Positions 14,895 through 23,505 of a DNA stretch of 64,000 nt are shown in pieces. Source of the DNA: Gammaproteobacteria bacterium (lineage in GTDB: Bacteria > Pseudomonadota > Gammaproteobacteria > Steroidobacterales > Woeseiaceae); contig JAOTVR010000002.1 of assembly GCA_029863305.1 (NCBI GenBank), positions 61,212 to 125,211 of the forward strand, given 5' to 3'. The notes beneath the pieces were generated by a model, which saw only the letters and a program-made list of their open reading frames with translations, had not been told where the DNA came from and searched no databases. Position numbers and translations under genes: made by a program. Position 1 is the first letter of the stretch; every line of letters starts with the position of its first letter.

Positions 14895-15414
14895 TGGCGG
14901 CAATTCGCAGCAAGGCGGCCACGCTGATCGCGTCAGTGATCTCGCCATTGCTGGCCAGGGCAACGGCATCCTGCAGCGGCAGCTTCCGAATCTCGAGGTC
15001 CTCAGTTTCTTCAAACTCGGGTTCACCCGCGGTCAGGCCTTCGGCCAGATAAACGATACCGATTTCGTCCGTGATCGAGTTGCTCGGGTGAAGCCGCATG
15101 ACCTCGGTCCACTGCGCTGCAGTGAGGCCGGTCTCCTCTTTGAGTTCGCGCTTCGCTGCGACCACGGGATCTTCATCAAGAGGTGCACCGCCCATCGGCA
15201 GCTCCCATGACCAGGCGTTGAGCGTGTACCTGTGCTGACCGACAAGGCAGACATTGTCGTCCTGGTCGAGCGCGATGATTGCGACTGCCCGATTCTTGAA
15301 GTGCACATGACCGTACAGGTTTTCGCCGCCACCGGGATTGATGACGTGGTCCTCGAGGACCTGCATCCAGTCGTTCTCGTAGACGCTGCGCGAACTCAGT
15401 TTCTTCCAGCTCAT
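14872..15414 (-). CDS. NUDIX hydrolase (ADP-ribose/nucleoside-diphosphate-sugar type)
   Basis: Cytoplasmic NUDIX pyrophosphatase of 180 residues from the ATG at 15414 (protein starting MSWKKLSSRSVYENDW). The catalytic NUDIX box fits the consensus exactly: it begins at GGAPLDE, and the RELKEETGL follows after seven residues. The preceding VGQHRYTLNAWSWELPMG is typical of ADP-ribose and GDP-mannose pyrophosphatases. Substrate cannot be fixed from sequence. The open frame continues 104 codons upstream across the MATE gene on the other strand and is not used. It is divergent from the MATE gene with about 50 bases between. Confidence 0.88.
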   Translation of the reverse strand: MSWKKLSSRSVYENDWMQVLEDHVINPGGGENLYGHVHFKNRAVAIIALDQDDNVCLVGQHRYTLNAWSWELPMGGAPLDEDPVVAAKRELKEETGLTAAQWTEVMRLHPSNSITDEIGIVYLAEGLTAGEPEFEETEDLEIRKLPLQDAVALASNGEITDAISVAALLRIAAIKRSSSL

Positions 15415-15465
15415 GTGTCGATGATAACCTATGCGCCCCTGGCCACCCGCAGTGCGTGAGTATCG

Positions 15466-16866
15466 ATGCAGACAGACAGAACCACGCTCACCGACGGCCC
15501 GGTCGGGCGTCATCTGGTGACGATGACGGTGCCGGTTCTGCTCGGCATCGTCACCATGATGGGACAGGCGCTGATCGATGCGTGGTTTCTGGGTCGCGTC
15601 GGTGATCGCGCCCTTGCCGCACACGCATTCAGCTTTCCGATACTTATGATTGTCTCGAGCGTCGCAATAGGTCTCGGTGCCGGGACTTCGTCGGTCGTTG
15701 CACGCGCCATCGGCGCAAACGACCACCGTCGTGCCCGGCGCCTTACCACGGATAGCCTGCTGTTATCGTTCCTGGTGACGGCCGCGGTCTCTGCTGTCGG
15801 CGTTGTCACGATCGATCCGCTTTTTCGCTTGCTCGGTGCGCCTGAGGACATGATCCCGCTGATTCGCGGCTTCATGACGATCCTCTACGCAGGTGTGCCA
15901 TTCGTGGTTGTCGGCATGGTGGGCATGGCGAGCATGCGAGCAACCGGAGATACACGCCTGCCGGGCAAGTTGATGATATTCGGTTCGATTCTCAATGTTG
16001 CGTTGGACCCCATATTGATATTCGGTGTTGGTCCGATTCCGGCGCTGGGCCTGAATGGTGCCGCCATGGCGGCATTGCTCGCGCGTGGCACCATATTTGT
16101 TGGTGCTCTTCACTTGTTGCGTGGCCGGCTGAACATGGTGAGCTTCAATAAGCCGCGTGCAGGTGAGCTGCGCAGGTCCTGGCGGGACGTTCTGCATGTC
16201 GGTCTTCCGGCGGCAGGCACGAATGCGATCGTGCCGATTGGCGCTGCCGTTATCACGGCAATGATTGCGCGGTACGGGCCGGAAGCGGTCGCTGGTTTCG
16301 GTGTCGCCAGCCGAATCGAATCGATGACGCTTGTCGTGTTCTACGCGATGTCAGCGATCATCGGCCCGTTCGTTGGCCAGAACCTGTCTGCCGGCAAACA
16401 TTTGCGCATCCTGCAGGCGCTGCGTCTGTGCATGTTGTTCTGCATCGCCAGCGGTTTGTTGTTGGCTGTGGGACTCGCTGCATTATCGAATTTTTTGCCG
16501 TCACTGTTCAGCGACAGTGATGACGTCGTTCGAATGGCCAGCCTGTATCTATTGATTGCACCGATCAGCTATGGCGCGTACGGCATGGTCATGGTGATGA
16601 ACGCATCGTTCAATGGACTTGGACAACCGATGCCCGCTGTTGGTATCAGTGTTGGCCGGATAGTCGCCTTATACATGCCGCTGGCAATGGCGGGCATGAT
16701 ATTTTTCGACGCCAGGGGAATATTTGCGGCCTACACGGTCGCGAATATTATTTCAGGTATTCTCGCCTATCAGTGGGCAAAGGCAGCGGTTCACGGGCGT
16801 ATCGCCGCGGAATCGGAGTTACGCGGACAGCTTCAGGCAGCAGGTTCGGAGTCTTTCGACGATTGA
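15466..16866 (+). CDS. MATE family efflux transporter
   Basis: Inner-membrane multidrug/toxin exporter of 466 residues with 12 predicted membrane segments arranged as two similar halves. The N-terminal TDGPVGRHLVTMTVPVLLG and the internal GMVGMASMRATGDTRLP are typical of the NorM-like branch, which uses a Na+ or H+ gradient to export cations or drugs. The substrate is unknown. The last 34 bases overlap the small membrane gene on the opposite strand. Confidence 0.9.
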   Translation: MQTDRTTLTDGPVGRHLVTMTVPVLLGIVTMMGQALIDAWFLGRVGDRALAAHAFSFPILMIVSSVAIGLGAGTSSVVARAIGANDHRRARRLTTDSLLLSFLVTAAVSAVGVVTIDPLFRLLGAPEDMIPLIRGFMTILYAGVPFVVVGMVGMASMRATGDTRLPGKLMIFGSILNVALDPILIFGVGPIPALGLNGAAMAALLARGTIFVGALHLLRGRLNMVSFNKPRAGELRRSWRDVLHVGLPAAGTNAIVPIGAAVITAMIARYGPEAVAGFGVASRIESMTLVVFYAMSAIIGPFVGQNLSAGKHLRILQALRLCMLFCIASGLLLAVGLAALSNFLPSLFSDSDDVVRMASLYLLIAPISYGAYGMVMVMNASFNGLGQPMPAVGISVGRIVALYMPLAMAGMIFFDARGIFAAYTVANIISGILAYQWAKAAVHGRIAAESELRGQLQAAGSESFDD

Positions 16867-17090
16867 TCGACAGATTCTCGCTGCGCACCAGGCTGCTTGA
16901 CAGGACGCCTGTGGCGCAAGCGCAGGGAGAATACCACCATGCTCCAGAGGCAACAGAAGAAGCCGGAGCCGAAGTACATCGGAGCCTGCGGATGCTCCAG
17001 TCCCAGATACATGACGGTGGACATGAATATCAGGCCCACCAGCAGCAGGAAGTGCGGGAGGCGTTCGTACATCGGGGTTGGAATCCACAT
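16833..17090 (-). CDS. Small two-helix membrane protein
   Basis: Hypothetical 85-residue protein from the ATG at 17090 (MWIPTPMYERLPHFLL). It contains two hydrophobic helices (about residues 11-30 and 38-57) joined by a short loop, followed by a basic segment LRLRHRRP and a polar tail. The MYERLP(R/H)F start and the two-helix arrangement look like a conserved uncharacterised gammaproteobacterial family. The frame extends 18 codons upstream to another start, and the ribosome site is weak either way. It converges with and overlaps the MATE gene. Confidence 0.6.
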   Translation of the reverse strand: MWIPTPMYERLPHFLLLVGLIFMSTVMYLGLEHPQAPMYFGSGFFCCLWSMVVFSLRLRHRRPVKQPGAQRESVDQSSKDSEPAA

Positions 17091-17383
17091 CGGTTCGCTG
17101 CTCAGCTCTGTTGATAGACTTGGTTGTGTAAAGATGCAGCACAACGCTGCGCGAAGCGCGGGATTCGATCACAAGATATGCTGCGGAAGTCAGGTGAGCT
17201 ACCAAAATGAGACCTGCTTCACAAAAAACACCATGTCCGAGGGCACTGCAGCATCGATAGCACTGGCGATTTCGTGGCCCGACAAGCTTGTGGCGATGCA
17301 GGGATTCTCTGCCACGTGGTCGGTACCGTTATTCAAATGCACATCAGGAAACCGATACGTGGACGCCCCGGGGACGGTAGCGG

Positions 17384-18706
17384 CTAGCGAGTGACCTGCG
17401 GCAATACGTATCGGCGATAGCCAAAGTGCATGCCAACGCCGCGGCTTGCCATAAACAGCGTGAATGCGAGCCACAATCCGTGGTTGCCGAAGCCCTGCAA
17501 TGCGATCCAGGCGGGCAGGAAGACCAGAAATGTCGAGACAAGCATGATATTGCGCATTTCCCGCGCCCGCGTTGCGCCGACGTAGACGCCGTCATACAGA
17601 AAAGACCAAACAGACACGAGCGGAGAAATGGCCAGCCAGGGCAGGTACTGCAGGGCTGTTTCGCGAACATCGGGCAGATTCGTCAACACGCCGATCAGTA
17701 GTGGTCCACTAAGGAAATAGAGCGCGCAAAAACCGGCCGCAAAGATCAGCGACCATTTTAGCGTCAGTCGCACTGACTCCTCGAGCGACTCACGGTGCTG
17801 CTCGCCGACGGCTTTGCCGACGAGCGCCTCGGCGGCGTGTGCGATTCCATCAAGAGCGAACGAGGTCAGCAGTTGCAGATTCAGTAGCACTGCGTTGGCG
17901 GCAAGAATGAGGCCACCAAGGCGAGCGCCTTGTGCCGTTACAAAACCGAATGTGAACATCAGCGCCATGGTTCGAACAAGCAAATGGCCGTTTACCGCGA
18001 AAAAGGCCGCATACGCGCGAATGTTGAAGAGTCTGACAAGCGGCCAGTGCCCGCTGCGATGACGCAAGGCGCGGGTTGCGAAAATCAAAGCAACGAACAG
18101 GCCGGAATATTCGGCGATGACGGAGGCGAGCGCCACACCGTCGACTTTCATTCCAAAGCCGAGAACAAACAGCAGATCAAGCACGATGTTCGTGATGTTA
18201 ATCGTGAGGAATATCAGCAGGGGAACGCGGGCATTCTGTAGCCCCAGAAACCAGCCCATCAAAACATAATTTACCAGCGTTCCTGGTGCACTCCACACAC
18301 GAATCGAGAAATACTCGAGCGCAAAGATCTCGACTTCCGGTTGAGGACCGATTAAGCGCATGGCGAACTGGCCGATTGGCCACTGCAGTGCAAGCAACAG
18401 ACAGGCGATCAGCAGGGCGACAATGACGGCCTGGCCCAGCGACACACGCAAACCATCGTTGTCATCCGCGCCATAACATTGCGCAGCAATGCCCGTGGTG
18501 CCCATGCGCAGGAAATTCATGCCGGTGTAAAGAAAGCCGAAGATTGTGCTACCGATCGCCACGGCACCGAGATAGGTCGGGCTGTCGAGATGGCCGGTTA
18601 CGCCTGTGTCGACCATGCCCAGCAGTGGCGCGGAGATGTTGGACAGGATCATCGGCGCAGCGATGCGCCAAACCTGACGATCTCCGGGCAGCTGCCTGGC
18701 GGTCAA
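17384..18706 (-). CDS. MATE family transporter, DinF-like
   Basis: Inner-membrane MATE exporter of 440 residues with 12 membrane helices. The N-terminal RQVWRIAAPMILSNISAPLLGMVDT and the GAVAIGSTIFGFLY segment place it in the DinF-like branch rather than with the NorM-like exporter 0.5 kb away. Substrate unknown. Downstream (17145-17383), about 240 bases contain no convincing gene. It begins 10 bases after the stop of the glutaryl-CoA dehydrogenase gene, so it is probably the last gene of the Mpo1-like/dehydrogenase/MATE run. Confidence 0.88.
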   Translation of the reverse strand: MTARQLPGDRQVWRIAAPMILSNISAPLLGMVDTGVTGHLDSPTYLGAVAIGSTIFGFLYTGMNFLRMGTTGIAAQCYGADDNDGLRVSLGQAVIVALLIACLLLALQWPIGQFAMRLIGPQPEVEIFALEYFSIRVWSAPGTLVNYVLMGWFLGLQNARVPLLIFLTINITNIVLDLLFVLGFGMKVDGVALASVIAEYSGLFVALIFATRALRHRSGHWPLVRLFNIRAYAAFFAVNGHLLVRTMALMFTFGFVTAQGARLGGLILAANAVLLNLQLLTSFALDGIAHAAEALVGKAVGEQHRESLEESVRLTLKWSLIFAAGFCALYFLSGPLLIGVLTNLPDVRETALQYLPWLAISPLVSVWSFLYDGVYVGATRAREMRNIMLVSTFLVFLPAWIALQGFGNHGLWLAFTLFMASRGVGMHFGYRRYVLPQVTR

Positions 18707-18716
18707 GCGGTGCTCA

Positions 18717-19892
18717 TCAGAAAGCGTTGGTGCCAGTCAGTTCCTTGCCTACTACCAGCTGGTGAATAGTCTCGGTTCCCTCATACGTTATGACGCTTTC
18801 GAGGTTGAGCATATGACGAATAGGGACGTACTCCGCACTGATGCCGCTACCGCCAAGAATGTCCCTGGCATCTCTTGCGATATCGATCGCGGCACGACAG
18901 TTATTCCACTTTGCGAGTGAAACCTGCGTCGGACTGAGCTTCCCCCTGTCCTTGAGACGGCCAAGCTGCAAAGAGAGCAACTGTGCCGTTGTGATTTGCC
19001 GTGCCATGTCGGCGAGGCGAATTTGAATCGTCTGCGTGTGGGAAATCGGCCGATTGAAAAGCACGCGATCTTCAGCGTAGCGAAGGACTTCGTCGAGGCA
19101 TGCCTGCGCTGCGCCTATGACACCCCAGGTGATTCCGTAACGGGCTTGCGTCAGGCAGCTTAGAGGTCCTTTCAGGCTGTTGACTCCAGGCAGGACACTG
19201 GACTGCGGGACACGAACGTTGTCAAAAAACAAAGCGGCAGTTACCGAGGCTCGCAGCGAGAACTTGTTTTCGATTTCCTGCGCCGTATACCCCGGCATGT
19301 CCTTTTCAACGATGAAGCCTTTGACGCCCTCGTCTGTCATGGCCCAGACAACGGCGGCATCGGCGATCGTGCCGTTGGTGATCCACATCTTGGAGCCATT
19401 GATGATCCAGTCGTCGCCATCGCGTTTGGCGTGTGTCTTCATATTGGCCGGATCAGAGCCTCCCTGTGGTTCGGTAAGACCAAAGCAACCGATGGCTTCG
19501 CCTCTCGCCATGGCCGGTAACCAGCGCTGCTTCTGCTCTTCAGAGCCGTAGGCATGGATTGGAAACATGACAAGGCTGCTTTGCACTGACACGAAGCTCC
19601 TCAGGCCGCTGTCGCCGCGTTCCAGTTCCTGGCAAATCAATCCATAGCAAATGCTGTTGAGTCCGGCACAGTCGTAGCCGTCTATCGAGCTGCCCAGCAA
19701 TCCGAGTTCGGCGACCTGCGTGATGAGATCGCGGGGAAAACGATGCTGTTCAAAGGCTTCGCGCATGACGGGAATTGCCTGCTCGTCAACGAAACGGGCG
19801 ACGGTATCCTGCACCATGCGTTCATCATCAGTCAGCTCCGATCGGACGTCGAAGAGATCAAGTGGGTCGAGTTTTGAGTGTCGTGTGGTCAA
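18717..19892 (-). CDS. gcdH: Acyl-CoA dehydrogenase, glutaryl-CoA dehydrogenase-like
   Basis: FAD-dependent acyl-CoA dehydrogenase of 391 residues, probably oxidising and decarboxylating glutaryl-CoA to crotonyl-CoA in lysine/tryptophan breakdown. Visible features: CFGLTEPQGGSDPA and WITNGTIAD (flavin and substrate regions), a C-terminal helical domain with RLGRLKDRGKLSPTQVSLAK and DILGGSGIS, and the catalytic Glu in ITYEGTETIH. The TTG at 19892 overlaps the upstream stop as TTGA and gives the family's usual length; the 63-codon extension covers the upstream gene. The glutaryl-CoA assignment rests on overall similarity in the C-terminal half. Confidence 0.82.
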   Translation of the reverse strand: MTTRHSKLDPLDLFDVRSELTDDERMVQDTVARFVDEQAIPVMREAFEQHRFPRDLITQVAELGLLGSSIDGYDCAGLNSICYGLICQELERGDSGLRSFVSVQSSLVMFPIHAYGSEEQKQRWLPAMARGEAIGCFGLTEPQGGSDPANMKTHAKRDGDDWIINGSKMWITNGTIADAAVVWAMTDEGVKGFIVEKDMPGYTAQEIENKFSLRASVTAALFFDNVRVPQSSVLPGVNSLKGPLSCLTQARYGITWGVIGAAQACLDEVLRYAEDRVLFNRPISHTQTIQIRLADMARQITTAQLLSLQLGRLKDRGKLSPTQVSLAKWNNCRAAIDIARDARDILGGSGISAEYVPIRHMLNLESVITYEGTETIHQLVVGKELTGTNAF

Positions 19893-20356
19893 AGCGGAAT
19901 TCCAATTCGTCGATAAAGTACAGATAAGATCCAGGCGGGGCCAATCATCATCAGGTGCAGATCCCGGAACAGCGGCCGCAAGCCGTTTTGATTGCGGTGT
20001 CCCATCCAGAGCCCAATGATACCGGCGAGCAATATGCCAAGCGATACTCGCACAGGCGATAGTGCTGATTGCGCAAGCCACACTTGCACGCCAGCAATGC
20101 CGACGATGAATGGCAACATGCCGATCGCCAGTGACAGCGAAATGATGAAGTAGTAGACGGCCGATGCCATCAGAAATGCTGTGCCCCAGTTAAGCAGTGG
20201 TGATATTTCGAGGAACGCATCGGGTATTGGCAAGGTCCACAGAATTCCGACCGTACCGACAACGACCATTGGAACTGCTGCCCAAAACACCACGGGGTGA
20301 GTCACATCGGCATGGGATTCCTCGTAACGTTTGAGCCAGCCGTCAGTTTCTGTCAT
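19889..20356 (-). CDS. Mpo1/DUF962-like membrane protein
   Basis: Integral membrane protein of 155 residues. It starts WLKRYEESHADVTHPVVFW, followed by four hydrophobic helices, and ends FRDLHLMMIGPAWILSVLYRRIGIPL. The SH...H element at the first helix and the size suggest the DUF962/Mpo1 family, whose yeast member is a 2-hydroxy fatty-acid dioxygenase. The match is by eye and the metal-binding His set is only partly present, so activity is uncertain. Its stop overlaps the TTG of the dehydrogenase gene (TTGA), so the two are translationally coupled. Confidence 0.55.
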   Translation of the reverse strand: MTETDGWLKRYEESHADVTHPVVFWAAVPMVVVGTVGILWTLPIPDAFLEISPLLNWGTAFLMASAVYYFIISLSLAIGMLPFIVGIAGVQVWLAQSALSPVRVSLGILLAGIIGLWMGHRNQNGLRPLFRDLHLMMIGPAWILSVLYRRIGIPL

Positions 20357-20378
20357 CGTGTTTCTCGGTCGCGCAGCA

Positions 20379-20396
20379 GCTTATTCTACAATAAGC
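20379..20396. promoter_or_regulatory. 7-bp inverted repeat in a divergent promoter region
   Basis: GCTTATT and AATAAGC separated by CTAC form a perfect AT-rich inverted repeat in the 140-base gap between the divergent Mpo1-like gene and the OmpA-family gene. The composition contrasts with the GC-rich surroundings. It may be an operator or part of a -10 region on the minus strand (TAGAAT within it). No regulator can be named. Confidence 0.35.
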
Positions 20397-20496
20397 GTTG
20401 CCGTTAAGTATTCGTTCAGGTGGGCTAACGCCAAATACGCGAGTAAACTTCTGGCTATGCCCTGAACGGGTTTGTCGCATGATAGGAGAAAGAATC

Positions 20497-21168
20497 ATGG
20501 AATTCGGGATTGTTCGGTTGGCGGTGCTCGGAGCCGCTGTAATGTTCAGTGGTTGCGAGACGTTCGATGCGTACACTGGTGAGGAGAAAACGAGCAGTAC
20601 GACCAAAGGAGCGCTCATCGGCGCTGCGGCGGGCGCTGTCGTGGGCCTCGTATCGGGCGACGACGCCGTCGAGCGGCGCAAGCGGGCGCTGATCGGGGCC
20701 GGCGTTGGCGCTCTGGCGGGTGGCTCGATTGGCTACTATATGGATCGTCAGGAAGCGAAGCTGCGTGCCGAGCTCGCGGGCACTGGCGTCAGCGTTACAC
20801 GCATCGGCGATAACATCACTCTGAATATGCCCGGCAATGTAACGTTCGCGACCAACAGCTCTGACCTGAGTCCCAACTTTTTTCCGGTTCTTGATTCTGT
20901 TGGAAAGGTGTTGACGGAATTTGAGCAGACCGTGGTTGAGGTTGCCGGCCATACCGATAACACGGGATCGGAAGCCTACAATCAGTCGTTGTCCGAGCGC
21001 CGCGCTGCGTCCGTTTCGCAGTACCTGCAGTCAAGGCAAATATCGAGTCAACGTCTCATTCCTGTCGGCATGGGCGAGTTGCGTCCGGTTGCAGACAATT
21101 CGTCGGCGTCGGGTCGCCAGGCCAACCGTCGCGTTGAGATTACGATGGTGCCGCTGACCGCAGGGTAG
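20497..21168 (+). CDS. OmpA-family lipoprotein with glycine-zipper region
   Basis: Outer-membrane, peptidoglycan-associated protein of 223 residues. The ATG at 20497 is preferred because AGGAGA lies seven bases upstream. The N-terminus MEFGIVRLAVLGAAVMFSGCE contains a lipoprotein-like signal with FSGC. Residues about 40-90 are glycine-zipper repeats (GALIGAAAGAVVGLVSG, GALAGGSIGYYMD), resembling YiaD-type proteins. The C-terminal OmpA domain has FATNSSDL, VEVAGHTDNTGS, NQSLSERRA and the closing GRQANRRVEI. It is likely to bridge the outer membrane and the cell wall. It is 5.6 kb from the sortase and looks like a generic OmpA protein, not the sortase-associated PdsO. Confidence 0.88.
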   Translation: MEFGIVRLAVLGAAVMFSGCETFDAYTGEEKTSSTTKGALIGAAAGAVVGLVSGDDAVERRKRALIGAGVGALAGGSIGYYMDRQEAKLRAELAGTGVSVTRIGDNITLNMPGNVTFATNSSDLSPNFFPVLDSVGKVLTEFEQTVVEVAGHTDNTGSEAYNQSLSERRAASVSQYLQSRQISSQRLIPVGMGELRPVADNSSASGRQANRRVEITMVPLTAG

Positions 21169-21169
21169 A

Positions 21170-21493
21170 CGCCACATCGAGGAACATTACAAGAAGGACG
21201 ATACCGGGCGCTGGATCGAGGACGCGGGCGTTGTCAGACGTTTGTTATCGGACGACAACGACGGTTCGCGGCACCAGCGCCTGATACTCCGTTTGCGCAA
21301 TCGCCAGTCACTGCTGGTCGCCCACAACATAGATCTGGCGCGTCGTGTTCCGCTTGGAATGGGCGATCGCATCCGGTTTCGCGGAATGTACGAGTGGAAC
21401 GACCTCGGCGGGCTGGTGCACTGGACGCACCACGACCCGCTGGGAATAGAAGATGGCGGTTGGATCCGCTTTCGAAGCAAGACTTACGCGTAG
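21170..21493 (+). CDS. DUF3465-like ORF with no clear start codon
   Basis: The frame is open from about 21158 to the TAG at 21491-21493 and encodes a recognisable DUF3465-type domain: DDNDGSRHQRLILRL, LLVAHNIDLARRVP, GDRIRFRGMYEWND, GLVHWTHHDP and GGWIRF. The homologous sequence already begins upstream (RWIEDAGVVRRLL), but there is no ATG or GTG in frame there; the only conventional start is a TTG at 21242 that would cut into the domain. There is also no signal peptide, although most relatives are exported. Possibilities are a non-standard start, coupling to the OmpA-family stop two bases earlier, or a gene decayed at its 5' end. The function of DUF3465 is unknown. Confidence 0.55.
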   Translation, partial: RHIEEHYKKDDTGRWIEDAGVVRRLLSDDNDGSRHQRLILRLRNRQSLLVAHNIDLARRVPLGMGDRIRFRGMYEWNDLGGLVHWTHHDPLGIEDGGWIRFRSKTYA

Positions 21494-21524
21494 CAACCCA
21501 GGACAGTGGCCGCGCCTCGTGTTG

Positions 21525-22391
21525 TTACGCTACGGCCATTACGGAGCGCAGTTTCTTGATGGCATGTGCTTCTATCTGACGGATGCGCTCGGCAGAAACG
21601 CCGTATTCGTCCGCAAGTTCATGCAAGGTCTGTTTCTTCTCTGCCAGCCAGCGGCTCTCGAGAATATGCCGGCTACGTTCGTCGAGCGTTGTCATCGCTT
21701 TTGCCATGCGCTCGGTTGCATCATCATGCCAGTCGTTTGTCTCAACCTGCAAAGCCGGGTCTGCGTCGGGGCTGGGCAAGTATGCCGCGGGCGTAAATGA
21801 TTGGTCATCATCCGCATCGGGGGCCGGATCAAAAATCGCATCGCGGGCGCTGAGCCGGCGTTCCATTTCCGTGACTTCTTTCGGTGTTACACCGAGGTCC
21901 TTCGCGACAGCCTGAGTTTCCGCATGCGACAACCACGCCAGGCTCTTCTTCGACTTGCGAAGATTGAAGAATAACTTTCGTTGCGCCTTGGTCGTCGCGA
22001 CCTTGACGATGCGCCAGTTCTTGAGAACAAACTCGTGAATCTCGGCGCGAATCCAGTGCACCGCAAATGACACGAGGCGTACACCGTAGTCGGGATTAAA
22101 CCGCTTGACTGCCTTCATCAGACCCACATTTCCTTCCTGGATCAAATCGGCGAGCGGCAGACCATAACCCGTGTAGCCTTTGGCAATATGTACGACGAAA
22201 CGCAGGTGCGCCATGACGAGGTCGCGCGCCGCGTCGAGATCCTCGGCATCGCGGAAGCGAGTGGCGAGAGCCTGCTCGTCTTCTTTGGTCAGGACATCTA
22301 TGGCGCCGACAGCATGGATGTAAGCATCCAGGCTGCCTACTGGTCCGGCCAGTATCAGGTCGTGATTCGTTGTTGCAACAGCTGTCGTCAT
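21525..22391 (-). CDS. rpoH: Heat-shock sigma factor RpoH (sigma-32)
   Basis: Alternative sigma factor of 288 residues that directs RNA polymerase to heat-shock promoters. Region 2 is intact (DLIQEGNVGLMKAVKRFNP, VSFAVHWIRAEIHEFVL). It is followed by the RpoH-specific box QRKLFFNLRKSKK, region 3, and region 4 with TLHELADEYGVSAERIRQIE. The ATG at 22391 has AGGTAAC just upstream. It lies downstream of ftsYEX as in many gammaproteobacteria. A perfect CIRCE operator sits 29 bases upstream of the ATG, so its transcription is probably repressed by HrcA. Confidence 0.97.
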   Translation of the reverse strand: MTTAVATTNHDLILAGPVGSLDAYIHAVGAIDVLTKEDEQALATRFRDAEDLDAARDLVMAHLRFVVHIAKGYTGYGLPLADLIQEGNVGLMKAVKRFNPDYGVRLVSFAVHWIRAEIHEFVLKNWRIVKVATTKAQRKLFFNLRKSKKSLAWLSHAETQAVAKDLGVTPKEVTEMERRLSARDAIFDPAPDADDDQSFTPAAYLPSPDADPALQVETNDWHDDATERMAKAMTTLDERSRHILESRWLAEKKQTLHELADEYGVSAERIRQIEAHAIKKLRSVMAVA

Positions 22392-22416
22392 TCAGTTACC
22401 TCCAGTTCCAGTTCGA

Positions 22417-22446
22417 ATTTTAGCACTCGCGATCTTGGAGTGCTAA
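22417..22446 (-). promoter_or_regulatory. CIRCE operator (HrcA site) overlapping the rpoH promoter
   Basis: TTAGCACTC at 22420-22428 and GAGTGCTAA at 22438-22446, separated by exactly nine bases, match the CIRCE consensus in every position. On the rpoH strand the downstream arm runs into TGC-TAAAAT (TAAAAT at 22417-22422), a good extended -10 element, so bound HrcA would block polymerase directly. The -35 region is weak, as expected for an extended -10 promoter. The hrcA gene is not in the window. Confidence 0.9.
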
Positions 22447-22539
22447 CAAGCGAGAAGGTTCCCGTGAAGCCCCGGAAAAGCACCCATGAAAAACAGAGAC
22501 TTAACTCGCCGGCCTGATCATGGATTATGTCTAATGGCG

Positions 22540-23505
22540 CTAGCGAGGCTCGATGCGCCGCATGTGGCGGGCGGCCGCAAACCAGGAACCGACGAGTCCG
22601 AGAGCGACGCCAACACCGAGAATGGAAAAGCTCTCGGCCGGTGTGAGTGACAGCACCGACACACGGCTTTGATACAGACCGGCCAGCCGTGCTGCCGGCT
22701 GCTCCAGCAAGAACAGACCGTATTGCACAAGTCCGAGCGCCAGCAAGCCACCGAAGAGCCCGTACCAAAACCCCGACCAGAGAAATGGCCTGCGAACGAA
22801 CGCATTACTGGCACCGATCAGCTTGGTGACCTCTATTTCTTCGCGCCTATTCTGAATATCCAGTCGAATGGTGTTGCCGATGATGACCACGATCGCGACG
22901 CCAAGCAGCGATGCGCCGATGACGATCGCGCGTTTGACGATGTCGAGGATCGCGTGAAAGCGCTGCACCCATTCGGTGTCCACCTGCACAAGTTCGGCCT
23001 CCGGCAAATTGCCCAACTCCTCCTGCAGCAAGATCATCGATTGGCTCGTATTTGCCGGACTGGGTCGAACGACAAGCGTGTGTGGCAAGGGATTTTCCGA
23101 CAGGTGATCCAGAGCCTGTCCGAAACCCGACTCTTGTTTGAATTCGCCAAGTGCCGCACTTGCCGTTATGAGTCGTACATCCTCAACGTCGGCTCGCTGC
23201 CGAATAAGTCTCGCGAGCCCATCGGCTTCGATCTCGGAAATATCGCGACGCAGATAAATCGAGAAATCCAGCGCGTTATCCCAACCGGCGCTAACTGCCT
23301 GCGCGTTCTTGACAACGAGGCTCAGCGCGGCCGGAATTGCCAACGTTACAGCGATCACCAGGACGATCATCAGGCTGGCAAACGGTTGTCGAAACAAGCG
23401 GCCCAGCGCGCCTATCGATGTGCTGAAATGGCGCGTAAGCCAGGTGCTCAATGGCCCGGAAGATCGCACCGGTGCGACCGCATCGGAATGGCGTGTTACT
23501 GCCAA
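22540..23505 (-). CDS. ftsX: Cell division ABC transporter permease FtsX
   Basis: Inner-membrane division protein of 321 residues that, with FtsE, links septal ring assembly to activation of peptidoglycan hydrolases. One N-terminal membrane helix (about residues 42-65) precedes a periplasmic domain of roughly 110 residues. Three further helices follow (AIVIGASLLGVAIVVIIG, GLFGGLLALGLVQYGLFLL, FSILGVGVALGLVGSWFAA) and the cytoplasmic TKLIGASNAFVRRPF loop. The start is TTG at 23505, six bases after a strong GGAGGA ribosome site and inside the last codons of ftsE. Confidence 0.95.
   Translation of the reverse strand: MAVTRHSDAVAPVRSSGPLSTWLTRHFSTSIGALGRLFRQPFASLMIVLVIAVTLAIPAALSLVVKNAQAVSAGWDNALDFSIYLRRDISEIEADGLARLIRQRADVEDVRLITASAALGEFKQESGFGQALDHLSENPLPHTLVVRPSPANTSQSMILLQEELGNLPEAELVQVDTEWVQRFHAILDIVKRAIVIGASLLGVAIVVIIGNTIRLDIQNRREEIEVTKLIGASNAFVRRPFLWSGFWYGLFGGLLALGLVQYGLFLLEQPAARLAGLYQSRVSVLSLTPAESFSILGVGVALGLVGSWFAAARHMRRIEPR

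Noticed and set aside
15415..15726. N-terminal extension of the NUDIX frame
   Set aside because: It overlaps the divergent MATE gene and has no NUDIX-like sequence; the ATG at 15414 gives the family length.
17199..17474. 91-codon minus-strand frame near the DinF-like MATE gene
   Set aside because: It starts inside the MATE gene in another frame and has no recognisable features; I treat 17145-17383 as non-coding.
15466..18706. Two MATE genes as a recent tandem duplication
   Set aside because: They are on opposite strands, differ clearly in sequence and belong to different branches.
20497..21168. OmpA-family protein as the sortase-associated PdsO
   Set aside because: It is 5.6 kb from the sortase with unrelated genes between, and its glycine-zipper region fits a YiaD-type lipoprotein.
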